Part shown: piece after piece, positions 9,740 through 20,669 of the stretch | How the letters are laid out: each line of letters begins with the position of its first letter | Numbering within the stretch: the stretch's first letter is position 1 | Assembly: GCA_023105745.1 (NCBI GenBank) | Contig: JALGQZ010000002.1 | Coordinates: forward strand, 74,751,285 to 74,815,284 | Direction of reading: 5' to 3' | Length of the DNA stretch: 64,000 bases | Source: Austropuccinia psidii | Lineage: Eukaryota > Basidiomycota > Pucciniomycetes > Pucciniales > Sphaerophragmiaceae | The notes under the pieces: model-generated | Database searches by the model: none | What the model was told of the DNA's origin: nothing | The model's input: the letters and a program-made list of their open reading frames with translations, nothing else | Program-made: the position numbers and the translations under genes

Positions 9740-11975
9740 CTAAAACGGGTCAATCCTGGTTGTGAGTTTAGCTGACCTGGGTACTGTCAAGGTGACCTCA
9801 TCACTTGAACCAAGACCACATTTCGCCACCCAGGCATCACCAAAGTCTAATACTAAGCATTGTGCAAATTCAAATCTAAGAGGTACAGTGGGGTTAAAAG
9901 ACTCTTATGAGAAGAAACTTTTATTCAGTAAATTACATATATACTTATTAGTACATAGCCACACTGGCTCCACTGAATTTTTACCCTCTGAAAGTTTTGC
10001 GGAAATGTCAATTAGTGATAAAGCCCCTTTAACTGAGCTTGTTCTCCAGTCATCTGAGCATACCATCAAACCACAAACCCCCGCCGCATAGAATGCCGCT
10101 AATATACCATAGCAAATTTGATTTATTCCGAGATTCTTGTGACACATCAAAAGATCTTTGATGGCCTCATTTTTTTTTGAGTTCGTGAGTTTGCCTTTGA
10201 TGCCATTAACTTTGACCTTCGTATGTGCACATACCATGTTGTACGCAATCATCAAATGGATAACTGTATCCATTAGATCCTCCAGGTTCTTGTGCGGCTT
10301 TGTGGATATCTCATTGTCAGCCCCACCACCTTCAATGCTGAGTTGGGTTGCACGTTGCTTCGATTTACTCAAGCAGGAGGCAAGGTATTCAACTGCTCCC
10401 CGTTCCAGTCCAAGAGGATCGGTCGAATTTGATGTTGGTGCAACATATGGTTTGGCTGCAACCACATCATATGAGACTAAACTAATGGATTCAAACATAA
10501 CATTTGCCCAAAAATGTTTAACTGGATTGGCGGGGTAAAGAAGGCTCTGAACCATTTTGAAGAAGGAGTGTTCAGATTTTGGGAGATTCTCTGGAGGTTT
10601 AGCTGATTCCTTCATCAATTTGAGATTCCAAATGTTGTGATCAAAAAACGCTTCTGTTTTGGTTGGCTTAAAAAAATCTAACCCTGTATATTGCAATTTA
10701 TATCACCAGTCAACAGCCAATAAACATGTATCATGCACAAAGATAAAACTCACCTGCCATCTCAAGGTCCTCCAGCCAGGCCAACATTTTAAGCTCTCGG
10801 TTACTGATCACCTTAATACCAACAGGCAGGAATGTATGAGCATCTTTTGTGGTTAAACTGTCCCATCGATTTTTGTAAATACTATTGATATTATCAAGCC
10901 CCCTTTTCCATGATTGTTGAGTAATATTGGAATGATAATTCAAAATGCCTGCAAACTCTTCCATGTGGGATAAAAATATTCCTTGAAAATTAGCAGACTA
11001 TGACACTTGGGGCTCAGGGTCAGGAACTATATCAGTCATATCTCGTCCCATTGTATCATGTTTAATTGTCTCCCTTTCTTGAAAGGCTTGAATATTCCAA
11101 GGAGAGGCGGGAGGGGTTGCATCATGCATTGTTTCATTGGGTATCAGGGGGCTTTCAGTATGTGGAGGTTCATAATGGATTGTTTCATTGAGTATTGGGG
11201 GGGTTCAGTATGTGGAGGTTGAATATCAATATGGTCCCCTTCAACATTGATAATTTCATGACCTTGATTGCGAGAATCGTTTGCGGCTTCAAACGTACGG
11301 CATTTTTTGTTTGTTTTTTGGGTTGCATGTATATTTGGTCTTTTTCCTAATCCTTTGCCTGGAAATCCAATGACAACTCGAGATCCTTCAGGTAGAGATT
11401 CTCCCACCTCCCCACCTGCCCATATATTGTAAGCAGCTATTTTTATCAACTTTGTTTTGAATTAGTAATGGACTTACGGTTCAAATCCATTTTGAACAGG
11501 CTCATGGCTTCAGCAATCTTTTGACGCACATAATCAGGAATTTTACTATCATTTTGAATTTTTTCAAGCCTTGGGATTGTTTGAGCAATGTTGGAGACAA
11601 ATTGTTCCTTAGATATAATTTCCACCTCCCCACTGAAAATTACATCATATTGCCCATCATATTCTGTTGGTGCACATGGTTCAACAGTCTTTTCCTTCTC
11701 ATAACTTTTAAAAATTGGTTTCTGAGAGCTTGGAGGCTGACCTGAAATAAAGGCTATGACACAATATCAGGTTTTGGGAGATTAGAAATATTCAAGATGG
11801 ATGCATACTCACATTCTGGAAGAACTGGTGGATCTTGATTATCTTCATGAGACTGGCTCTCTACTTCAATGCCTGATTCATGACAATTGGCGATATCAGA
11901 GATTTCACTTCCACTCTCTGGGGCTGAAGTTGGTTGTTCATTGAATTCATGTGAATTTCCCGGGGTTTGGGCCAT
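9740..11975 (-). pseudogene. Gene H, left copy (unknown function), decayed
   Basis: Inverted near-copy of the gene at 56098-58284. ATG at 11975 ('MAQTPGNS'), four exons as in the right copy, stop TAG at 9742-9740. The last exon carries a premature TAA at 9907-9905 after 'LLNKSFF'. Reading on gives a conserved tail of about 55 residues ending 'TRIDPF'. Exon 3 has the same 7-C tract and frame break (11197-11203) as the right copy. Compared with that copy, several Arg codons CGT read TGT and one CGA reads CAA, as expected from cytosine deamination at CpG. The N-terminal half is acidic and low-complexity. The C-terminal half looks globular and helix-rich, with no catalytic motif I recognise and no signal peptide. 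Function unknown. Confidence 0.75.
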
Positions 11976-12509
11976 AGCGGAGGTAGTTTATTAAGCAAAT
12001 AGATGGTGACGAGTTGATTGATAACTTGTTTGAAAATTTTTGAATAAAAAGATCCAAATTGAAGAAAAAAGGTGCAAGTAAAATAATCGCATTTGCAAAA
12101 TGCGATTTGTCGGGAAATTGAAGGAGGCGATGTTTTGCAAATTATTTCATATCATGCAAATGAAATCACTTCCCTGTGAGACCTTGAATAAAGTTGACTA
12201 GTGAGAAACCTACTAAAGTCAACTTTTGAACTATTCAACGCTCATGAGGTAAGGACTAAGCAAAGTGTTCCATTTGAATGATATGAAATAAAATGGTTTT
12301 GTCGGCGAAACAGGAGACACAATTCTTGTCTTAAATAGTCCACTTATTAGGTTTTAATTTGTGAGTCTCATGATTTAAACCCTAACCACAACATTGTGAA
12401 TATACTGACCAATTTCCCCTTAGGTCCTGTTGGCAGAGAAGGCCACTCAGCATATTTCGGCGATTGCATTCATCATGTACGCCAACAAGCCACCATACAC
12501 TATGGATTT
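11976..12509. promoter_or_regulatory. 5' flank of left gene H
   Basis: Conserved with 55571-56097 in the right copy, so probably includes promoter or 5' UTR of gene H. No TATA box stands out. Confidence 0.45.
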
Positions 12510-12965
12510 AGTATGGAAGCGTAAGGATAAGTCGTGTCAGGAGCATGTTGAGAGGCACTCCGTGAGCGTAAGGATAAGTGGTGTCGGGAGCATGTCGGGA
12601 GGGCACCACACAAGCGTAAGGATAAGTGGTGTCGGGAGGGCACTACACAAGCGTAAGGATAAGTGGTGTCGGGAGCATGTCGGGAGGGCACTCCGTGAGC
12701 GTAAGGATGGTAAGCAGTGTCGGGAGGATGTCGGGAGGGCACTACACAAGCGTAAGGATAAGCAGTGTCAGGAGCATGTCAGGAGGGCACTACACAAGCG
12801 TAAGGATAAGTGGTTTTGGGAGAATGTCGGGAGTGCACTCCATGAGCGTAAGGATGCTAAGCAGTGTCGGGAGCATATCGGGAGGGCACTTTAGCGAGCG
12901 TAAGGATAAGTGATGTCGGGAGCATGTCAGGAGTGTACCACGTGAGCATAAAGATGGTAAGGGCG
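12510..12965. repeat. Minisatellite upstream of left gene H (about 48-bp units)
   Basis: GCGTAAGG recurs at 12566, 12614, 12651, 12699, 12750, 12798 and 12846, giving spacings of 48, 37, 48, 51, 48 and 48 bp. Units are built from GTGTCGGGAGCATGTCGG and GAGGGCACTACACAA blocks. The plus-strand open frame through it (12430-12894) is a repeat artefact. Confidence 0.9.
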
Positions 12966-13326
12966 GGGGTGTGAAAGCGTAAGGAGTGGTGAGGACAGAG
13001 ATGGGGGGGCAGTGTCAGAGTCTCATCTAGAGGGCGGTGCGGGCTCGTAAGCATGCAAAGCATTGGGGCAGATTAGGTGGGGATGCAGAAGCCAATGAGG
13101 TGAAATTACCCGAACATTTTGAATAGTGTTGAAATGGGTTTGGGCTTTGAGTGACATTCTCATGTGACACATGTGACGATTGACGTTGTCTTGACGCTGA
13201 CGTGACGTGACCCACTAAATCAAGTGACTATAAAGTGACACTAACGCGACTGAAGCAAGATTTTATACTGACAGCGGTGCGACGTGAAGTCAATTGCCGA
13301 CAATTGACACAAGATTCTCCCTGGTG
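12966..13326. promoter_or_regulatory. TGACG/CGTCA-rich segment at the outer end of left unit H
   Basis: Contains many TGAC/GTCA words, including TGACGTGACGTGACC near 13199. On the minus strand a TATAAAATC box lies near 13270. A stem GTCAATTG-TCGG-CAATTGAC is read on the minus strand near 13300. The right copy has the matching stem with CG steps in both arms. Confidence 0.55.
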
Positions 13327-15205
13327 ACACATGCTGAGATGGCAAATAGCTATCCAGGAGTATAGAGGTAACATGACCATCATATACAAAGAGGGTAAAA
13401 GTCATACCAATACAGATGGCCCCAGCAGATGGCCACTGGACAATGTCAGAAGCAATCTAGCTTATGACCCTGAAGTTGCAGCCAAGATCCCTATCCATTT
13501 CATGGAAATAGATAGAAGGAAGAACTTCAGATTTTCTGAATAGGCACCAAAAAATGTTACCCTTGATGGTGAGAACATTGCTTCAGAGGGAACAGAAACT
13601 CCCATACTGGGGATAAGCTCCTCAGAACTGCACAATTAATTTTTCAATGCAGTACTGAAGTCTTATTCCAAACAAAAACAGTGTGGCATATTGCTACAAC
13701 TCCTTCAACAAAAGTACAGGAGTCCAGAACTGGAATCCTAGCTGGAAGAACCCTGCTTGAGGGCCTATAAGGATAACAAGTTCTTCCTTATAGATGGCCT
13801 CCTCTACCACAGAGAAAAACACACAAATTCACTCACAGTGGTAGACAGAGACCACATCTCTCTGATCCTACAGGAATGTCATGACTGCCCCTATATGGGA
13901 CACATGAGTGAAGACAGGACCAAAGAGAGGGTAGCAAGCACAGCTTGGTGGCCCAAGTGGGAACAACAGTTTGGAGAATACATCAACACTTGTGAAATAT
14001 GCCAAAAGGCAAATAGGAAACATGGGAAGAAGTATGGGCTACTTCAACATATAGAAGAACCCAAACACCCATGGGAAACCATCAACATGTACTGGGTTGC
14101 AGGACTTGTCCCAGGAGGCAAAGAAAACTACAATGCCTGCTTGATCATAGTTGATAGGTTCAGCAAGAGCATGATGTGTCTATCATGCCACAAAGAGGAC
14201 ACAGCCATGGATACTTCCCTGTTATTTTGGAATAACATCATATCTACTTGTGGAGTCCCTAAAATCATCATTAGTGATAGGGACCCAAAATTCACATCTG
14301 AATTTTGGACCAACTTGTATGACATTCTTGGCACCAAGCTTACCTTTTCCACAGCTTACCATCCCCAAACAGATGGCCTAGCTGAGAGGATGATCCAGAC
14401 TATGGAAGACATCCTTAGAAGGTTCTGTGCCTATGGCATGGAATACAAGGACCATGAAGGATACACCCATGACTGGGTTACCCTTCTACCAGCTTTCCAA
14501 CTGGCTTATAATACAAGTCAGCACTCTACCACAGGAAAAACACCTGCAGTGGGAGAGAAAGGGTTGAATCCCCTGTTGCCTGTGGATCACTTAAAGAAAA
14601 TTCTTCTGACCATCCACCCCACAGCCAAAGACTTCCATGATATGTGGAAGAGGGCTTGTGACACAGCTGCCAAATGCATAGCTGAGGCAAAAGAATATAA
14701 TAAACAGAGGTGGGACAAGACACACATGGAACCTGACTTTAAGGAAGGGGACCAGGTGCTAGTGTCTACACTGAACTGTAATAATCTTAAAGGACCCAAG
14801 AAGATGAGGGACTCATTTGTAGGGCCTTTGACTATCATTAGGTTGATAGGAAAGAATGCAGTGGAAGTCAAACTTACAGATGAATTTTCCAGGAAGCACC
14901 CAGTCTTCCCAGTAAGTTTGGTCAAACCATACTTCCAAACAGAGGAGGATAAATTCCCCTCCAGGAAGAGGAACCCCACACCACCTGATATAGTGGAAGT
15001 GGAGGGCTCCCCAGGACCTGTGAGTAAGATCATCAGGACCAGGAAGATCAGACTTAATGGAAATGATCAAAGACAATACTTAGTCAGATTCAAGCACCAA
15101 ACAGCTGATAAAGACAAATGGTTGGCAGAATATGCCATACCAGATGGGAACCTTCATTTAAGGAGATTCAGGGCCTCTGGGAGGACTGAACAGTCTCATC
15201 AATGA
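13327..15205 (+). pseudogene. A1 pol, 3' half: RNase H end, integrase, C-terminal domain (Ty3/gypsy family A)
   Basis: Starts abruptly inside the RNase H region ('[17 protein letters not shown]') at the junction with unit H. Three in-frame stops follow, at 13541, about 13637 and about 13740. From 13757 the frame is open for 482 codons to TGA at 15205. The integrase zinc-binding region is present ('[16 protein letters not shown]' and 'CEICQKANR'). In the DDE core, the first Asp is Tyr (codon 14090-14092, 'INMYWVAG'). 'IISDRDPKF' and 'DGLAERMIQ' keep the other two acidic residues. The C-terminus is a basic, chromo-like tail. It is 5'-truncated and cannot be autonomous. A 3' LTR follows after the purine tract GAGGGAGGGTA. 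Confidence 0.88.
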
Positions 15206-15574
15206 TGAGCCTTTTTAAGAGGGAGGGTATGTCAGCCTGTGACTCAAAACCAGAGCACAAGCATGACAGCCAAAATACCATAAACCAATGGTATAGCCAA
15301 GATACCACCAAAACATGGAGCTGAGCCAAATCAGCTCAAAAGGAATCAAAAGATAGAGGAAACTCACCTCTTTCTGAAAATATAAGTCTCATCACCATAT
15401 GACAAAGAATAACAAAGTTATTCCTGCTTAAAGTTATTGCTGAGCATAAACCTTAATTTTCACCTCTCATCTAAAATCTAGAAGGAGAGGCTTAAACCCA
15501 TGAAATGGGTATTCAAAATGAAGCTCTAAGCCAGGGCTATCCAATGGTACCAGCCAAACTGAGCTATCACCAAT

Positions 15575-17765
15575 TGTGAGCCTGTGAGGTATGTATAACA
15601 TACCCATAAGGCCACAAATGATTTTACAGACAGTTAATTTTATCTTAAACAGACTTTTTAGTTGAATTTAAAATAAAAAATAACAAAAAATAAGTATAAC
15701 TTTTTTTTGGATAAACAAAGTTATAATTATTATGTCATTTTTGGATTCTACACCAAAAATAACATAGGGTACACCCATAGGGTGTTATACCCAAAAACAC
15801 TTATTTCTTGTGTTATTGGAAGATTTAAGAATCTCACAGTACTAATGTAGCTTTTTTAACATTTTTTTAAAATTGTTCAATTTAAGCTTAATTAAGCTTA
15901 AATTTAAAGTTACATAAGGTTTATGCAACTTTACCAAAATTTTAGTTAAAATTGAGGTGTTGTGTATATTTACTGAATTGGCTAAGGATTTGCCATACAG
16001 AATGTAAATCCTGCGTGAGCTCAATTTAAAAGGGTTTAAGGCCATAGTATGGCTTTAAATAAATAAAAGGGAAAAATCCACGCAAAAAGGTGGGACAAAG
16101 GAAAAAGACCAAATAGAGCTGGGGTACCCAACTTTTTGGATCTGCAAGGACTCAATTAAGGTTGTCCACCTGTATTGGAGGATTTTCAACCTTATTTAAA
16201 CTTTAAGATTAGACTTTGATCCAACCTTAAGGTTTAAACTGGTTTTATCCCAATTTGGACAGGAATTTCAAGCTGCCAAAGGGTAAATCCCAATATGCAG
16301 GCTTGAAATCAAGGTTTTAAGAACTGTCAGAGCTTAATTAAGCTTAAAAACCTTAAATAAGCTTAAAACTTTAAAGTTTCAAACATTAAAACCTTATCAA
16401 AACTTAAGGTTTGGTGTGTATTGCTATTTTACGTGGAAAAATAGCAATAACTTCAAAAATTCATTAAAAATCCAATTCTTAATGGATTTGCTTGAAAATT
16501 TCACACAACTTAGAATTTAATATTATCAATATATAAATCAATTTTTAAGTATCTTTTATAAATAAGTTTCTTGGGTAATTAGCCTGGAAATTTACTCTTT
16601 TAATTGAGCTTAAAGAAAATTATGATTTCTTTAAAAATTAATTAAAAATTGAGTTTAAAAGATTTCTGCTTGAAACTCTAATTTTAAGTTGTTCATGTGA
16701 TGAACTTTAATATTAATTAAACTTATTTTATATTAAAACTTAAAATGATTACACTAAATGAGGATTAAAGTTACTTGGAGTTAAGAATAACATTAGTAAC
16801 TTTAAATTGGAAGTAAAAATAAGTTGCCTTAAGTTAAGAACTCTATTTTTAAGCATGGTTTTTCAGTTTTGACCTGAGCACGCCCTCTTCATTCATTATG
16901 AATCATGAGAGCTGCCCTTAAGACATAAAAAGAGTCTTTTCATCACTGTTTTTGTCCATCATTCATTATCAATCCAATCATATTAGTAATTTAAACAGGT
17001 AAAGTTTTATTAAATATAAAATCTTATTATTAAAAGTAATTCTTAAGTTATTTTTATTCTTTATTTATTGAAATTAAAGAATTGAAGTCATAGAATTTAG
17101 ATTATTGTTGTAATCACCAATAATATATTTTATTATATAAAATTATCATTTTAAATATCTTTTAAAATCCACAAATTCCTCTCAAAAAACTCTTAAATCA
17201 TAATTTATATTATTGAAAGTTGTTTATCTTTAAATTTATTGATTTTTGACGTGTTTTTAACTTATAATTATTATTTAATATTATAACTGTTGTATTTTGA
17301 CTTATTGTATTAAATAAATCTTATAAGTAAGTTTTCTCTAGAATTCTATATTTTTTTATCTAGTATTAGTTTTTTTTTATATAGAATTTTTATTCTAAAA
17401 GAATTATTTCTGCACAGTGTGTGTTTAATTCTTTTTATAAATAATATTTATATTATTTATAAGTGGTTAATATTCATATTTTCCACGTGTAATTGTCTCA
17501 TTAAGAGCTTTACACTACTTATTGTTATAACTGTCAGTGACTATAACAATAATAGAATAATTATAATTTATTATAATTATTATTTTCTTATTATTATATT
17601 ATTATAATAATAATTAAATTTATTTTTTTTTATATAATTATTTTTAATAATTATATTTAAATTTGTGGTTATAATATTTTGTTATATTATATTTTTCTAC
17701 TGAGGACAGTCATAGTACTCTTGATATTGCTACTATTATCAAGAGTTTCATAGACAAACCTTACA
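15575..17765 (+). mobile_element. Solo LTR B1 (Ty3/gypsy family B), TSD CCAAT
   Basis: Runs from TGTGAGCCTGTGAGG to CCTTACA, 2,191 bp and very AT-rich. It is flanked by CCAAT (15570-15574 and 17766-17770). Its relative in reverse orientation is 35170-37327. It contains a perfect 26-bp palindrome at 15879-15904. No coding region inside. Confidence 0.9.
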
Positions 17766-17979
17766 CCAATAGTACTGTAGTTATGGTCAATTTCAGGCCA
17801 AATAAGGGTGAACAAAACATTCACCTCTCATCTAACTTCTACATTTTGAGTGTGAGATACTTGAAGTGGGTTATTTTTGGAAAGGAAACAATCAGGGCTA
17901 TCTGATGGTGTCATCCATTTCCCCATATCTCAACTACAGCAGAGGTTATGGGGTAAACAAGCTCAATACAGCTTTTTTG

Positions 17980-18357
17980 CCTAAATCACACATATGTACA
18001 AAACTCTTGTACATGGCATAACTTTGCCATATTTAATGATAGCCATATCAAATAAGGTACCATTGTGTAGAACACATACAGGGCTACACACTGGTTCAGT
18101 TTTGAGGTTGATATCTCAAGAACTGACAAAGCTATGGCTGGTTTAAGGTCAAAATGCCACATTCTAAGACCACACCAATGTACAAAAATACTTGTACATG
18201 GGATAACTTTGTCATATTTAATGATAACCATGTCAAGTTGGGTACCATTGTGTAGAGCTCATACAGAGCTATTCAATGAACCAACCTTGAGCTTGATATC
18301 TCAAAAACTGACAGAGTTATGACCATTTTAAGGTCAAAATCCCACCTGCTGTCAGTG
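17980..18357. repeat. 189-bp tandem duplication inside the A1 LTR
   Basis: Two diverged copies, about 17980-18168 and 18169-18357. Each contains TGTACAAAA...CTTGTACATGG, ACCATTGTGTAGA and a GATATCTCAA...CTGACA block. Other family-A LTRs in the window have one copy only. Confidence 0.75.
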
Positions 18358-19859
18358 TCACAGGGGCTCTTGGACAGAAATACAAGAGTGGCCTGGCACT
18401 CAGCAATCAGGGAACTCACTTGGAAGACTCCAAAAGGATAAAGAATAAAAGTAATAAGAATGAATTCCTCTAAAAGATATGCAGGTACAAGATGAGATGC
18501 AAAAGAGGAAAGGGAAGCCAAATGGCCAAAGAGCCAACCAAGTAAGTCCTTAATCACTGTTTCAACCTGCCAAAAATGAATAATGGAATTAGTAAGGATA
18601 TGACCACCAAATATCCATTGACAGGCGAAGAAAGAGAAAGAGAAAGGTGCTAAATGACTGACTTAATAATATCAGTATTTGCTTAACTAAAATGAAAAGA
18701 AAATAGAGATAAAATAAAATCAAAATATATTAATTAACTGGGAAAAACCCCCCAGGGTGGAAAGGGTAGCCGGTATATGTGAAAAGTTGGGAGCTTGAGT
18801 TCTTCAGGCTGAAAACTGATCTGTATTGATCTTTGAGGCTGTATTGATTGTTTTGGGAATTGATACAGCTGGCTAATATTGAAATTGAATTGGGTTGAAT
18901 GAATTTCCCATGATTGAAAATGAAATACAGTTCTTGATGGATCCAGACTGTATTGAAATGAATATGGTTGCCAAGATGGATTGAGTGGAGCTTTGACACT
19001 TGACAACTTCTTTTTGGCACTGCCTCTTGAATACACTTGAGAATGAATTGAGAGTATTCCCTTGGAAGGAATACTTAGAGTGAGAATAACCAATGACTGC
19101 TTGATGGCGTCATTGGTCTTTGACGCTGAAACACTTTCTCTTGAGCCTTGATGATTCCTCTGAATGATTGGGTGCCTTGATGACGTGATGAGATGTTGGA
19201 ATGTTGAAATGACCATTTGATATTGCCACCATTGAATTGCTGTTGAAAAATGATGCACAATGATACATCACATCATTTATGGCATATTGGTTGATTGGCA
19301 AGAAGATTATGTCCAAAGGTCTTGAGATGGAAAGGCAGAGGGAAAAGGATGGATGTAATGGCTTCAGATCTTGGAATGGTGTTTCTGGGCCTTTTGGGGT
19401 TTTTGGCCACTTTTGGGTTCTGAGCCAAAAACTGGCCCAAAAGGCGGGAAAGTGTCTTTTGGACACTTTGCGTCAAAGTGCGCAAAAATGCGCAAAATGC
19501 GCAAAAGTGCGCAAATGCGCAAAGTGTGCAAAAAGTGCGCAAATGCGCAAAAGTGCGCAGAATGCGCAAAAATGCGCATTATGAGCCCAAATGGCCAAAA
19601 ACAGCCATTTGGGCCATTTCCCCTGGTTTTGAGGGAAATGACCAGAAATACCCATTTGGGCATAAATTGCCGCTATGGGTGCTGGATTGAGGTGAAGGGC
19701 CATGAAGGCCCCAAAACACAAATGGCCATAAATGGTCCATGAGATGATGACGTGGCCATATTGGCCACTGGTGATGGATATGGCCAATTGGCCATAAAAG
19801 GACTGTGGCTCAATATGCCATATGGGGATCCAAGGAAGTGAATTGCCATGGTTGTGACA
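18356..19859 (-). repeat. G1 3' LTR
   Basis: 1,504 bp. Contains the TGCGCAAA array (19471-19580) and a copy of the TATATTAATTAACT word near 18727. Open frames on both strands recur in all three G LTRs simply because the LTRs are nearly identical. Confidence 0.93.
19471..19580. repeat. TGCGCAAA short tandem array in the G1 3' LTR (110 bp)
   Basis: About ten alternating units of ATGCGCAAA and GTGCGCAAA. The matching arrays are 124 bp in the 5' LTR (27551-27674) and 126 bp in G2 (59401-59526). Confidence 0.9.
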
Positions 19860-20669
19860 GTACCCCCCACCTTGAAATGGTGAGCTCCTGAGCACCAATA
19901 CAAGGTGAAGCCTGTTGAGGCTATTGGCAAGATTTTGAGAGAGTGATTCAAGAGGACTGATTAATGTAAAAAATTTGAAAACTGATATTAAGAATTTGAC
20001 ATTTGACGCAGGACTTGCTTGATCTTCTTTTGACATTGGCTTCATGATTTGAATTTAATTTTGAAATGAATGAAAATTTTTGACGTGATAATTGACGTGA
20101 TAAGAGGAAATTTAAAATGAAAGTAAAATAGAAATAAAGAATGAAAATGATAATAAGAAAAGAAAAGGAAAAAGAAAAAGAAAAATGAATTGAATCTTGA
20201 GGAGGTTCCAATCTTCATCACGGAGGTTGATAACTGATTTTGAAATTGGCCAAGGACCTGGAAAGATAAATTTGATGCCAGGTGCTCACAAAGTGGCCAA
20301 GGTGATGTTTTGACAAGATTGTAGGCCCCTCAGGAAGGTGCACACCAGGAGTGGAACTTACTTTTGGTAATTACCACTCCCGCCAGTGCCATAAAAATAA
20401 AACAAAAAATGTTGAAGGAATGAATTTGAATTTGGAATCTTGGAAATGAATTGGAAAGTGAATGGCCCATTGTCCCAAGTGAAAATGGCCATAAGATTGG
20501 AAATGAAGTTGAAAGCCCTGCCAGGGATCTGTGTCCAAAATTGCAAAGTGCTCACAGAGTGGCCAAGGTGATGTTTACAACGAAAACGAAGTAGAATACC
20601 CCTAAAGGTGCATACCAGGAGTGGGACTTACTTTTGGTAATTCCTCTCCCCACCAAGCACCATAATGAA
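19860..20669 (-). other. G1 3' noncoding region with internal duplication
   Basis: Lies between the pol stop (20670) and the 3' LTR. Two related blocks occur at about 20280-20395 and 20545-20650. Each has GTGGCCAAGGTGATGTTT, then CACCAGGAGTGG or TACCAGGAGTGG, then ACTTACTTTTGGTAATT and a short CCGCCAGTGCC or CCACCAAGCACC tail. The same arrangement is seen in G2 (59805-60608). Function unknown. Confidence 0.65.

Larger units (their letters stand above)
9740..13326 (-). repeat. Unit H, left copy (inverted relative to 54656-58284)
   Basis: On the minus strand, homology to the right copy starts at TCACCAGGG (13326 downward). It covers the TGACG-rich segment, the minisatellite, the 5' flank of gene H and the gene itself. 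The outer boundary coincides in both copies although the flanking sequences differ, so this is a discrete duplicated unit. Here it is abutted directly by retroelement A1 at 13327. The far end, past 9740, cannot be compared because the right copy is cut by G2. Confidence 0.8.

Noticed and set aside
18734..19258. 174-180 codon open frame present in all three G LTRs (also 26814-27356 and 58664-59206)
   Set aside because: The LTRs are nearly identical, so conservation carries no weight. The frame lies upstream of the predicted transcript start and has no domain.
19279..19584. Plus-strand frames through the TGCGCAAA array (also 27359-27784 and 59209-59688), Lys/Cys-rich peptides
   Set aside because: By-products of a short tandem repeat. 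The frame after the array differs between copies because the array lengths differ.
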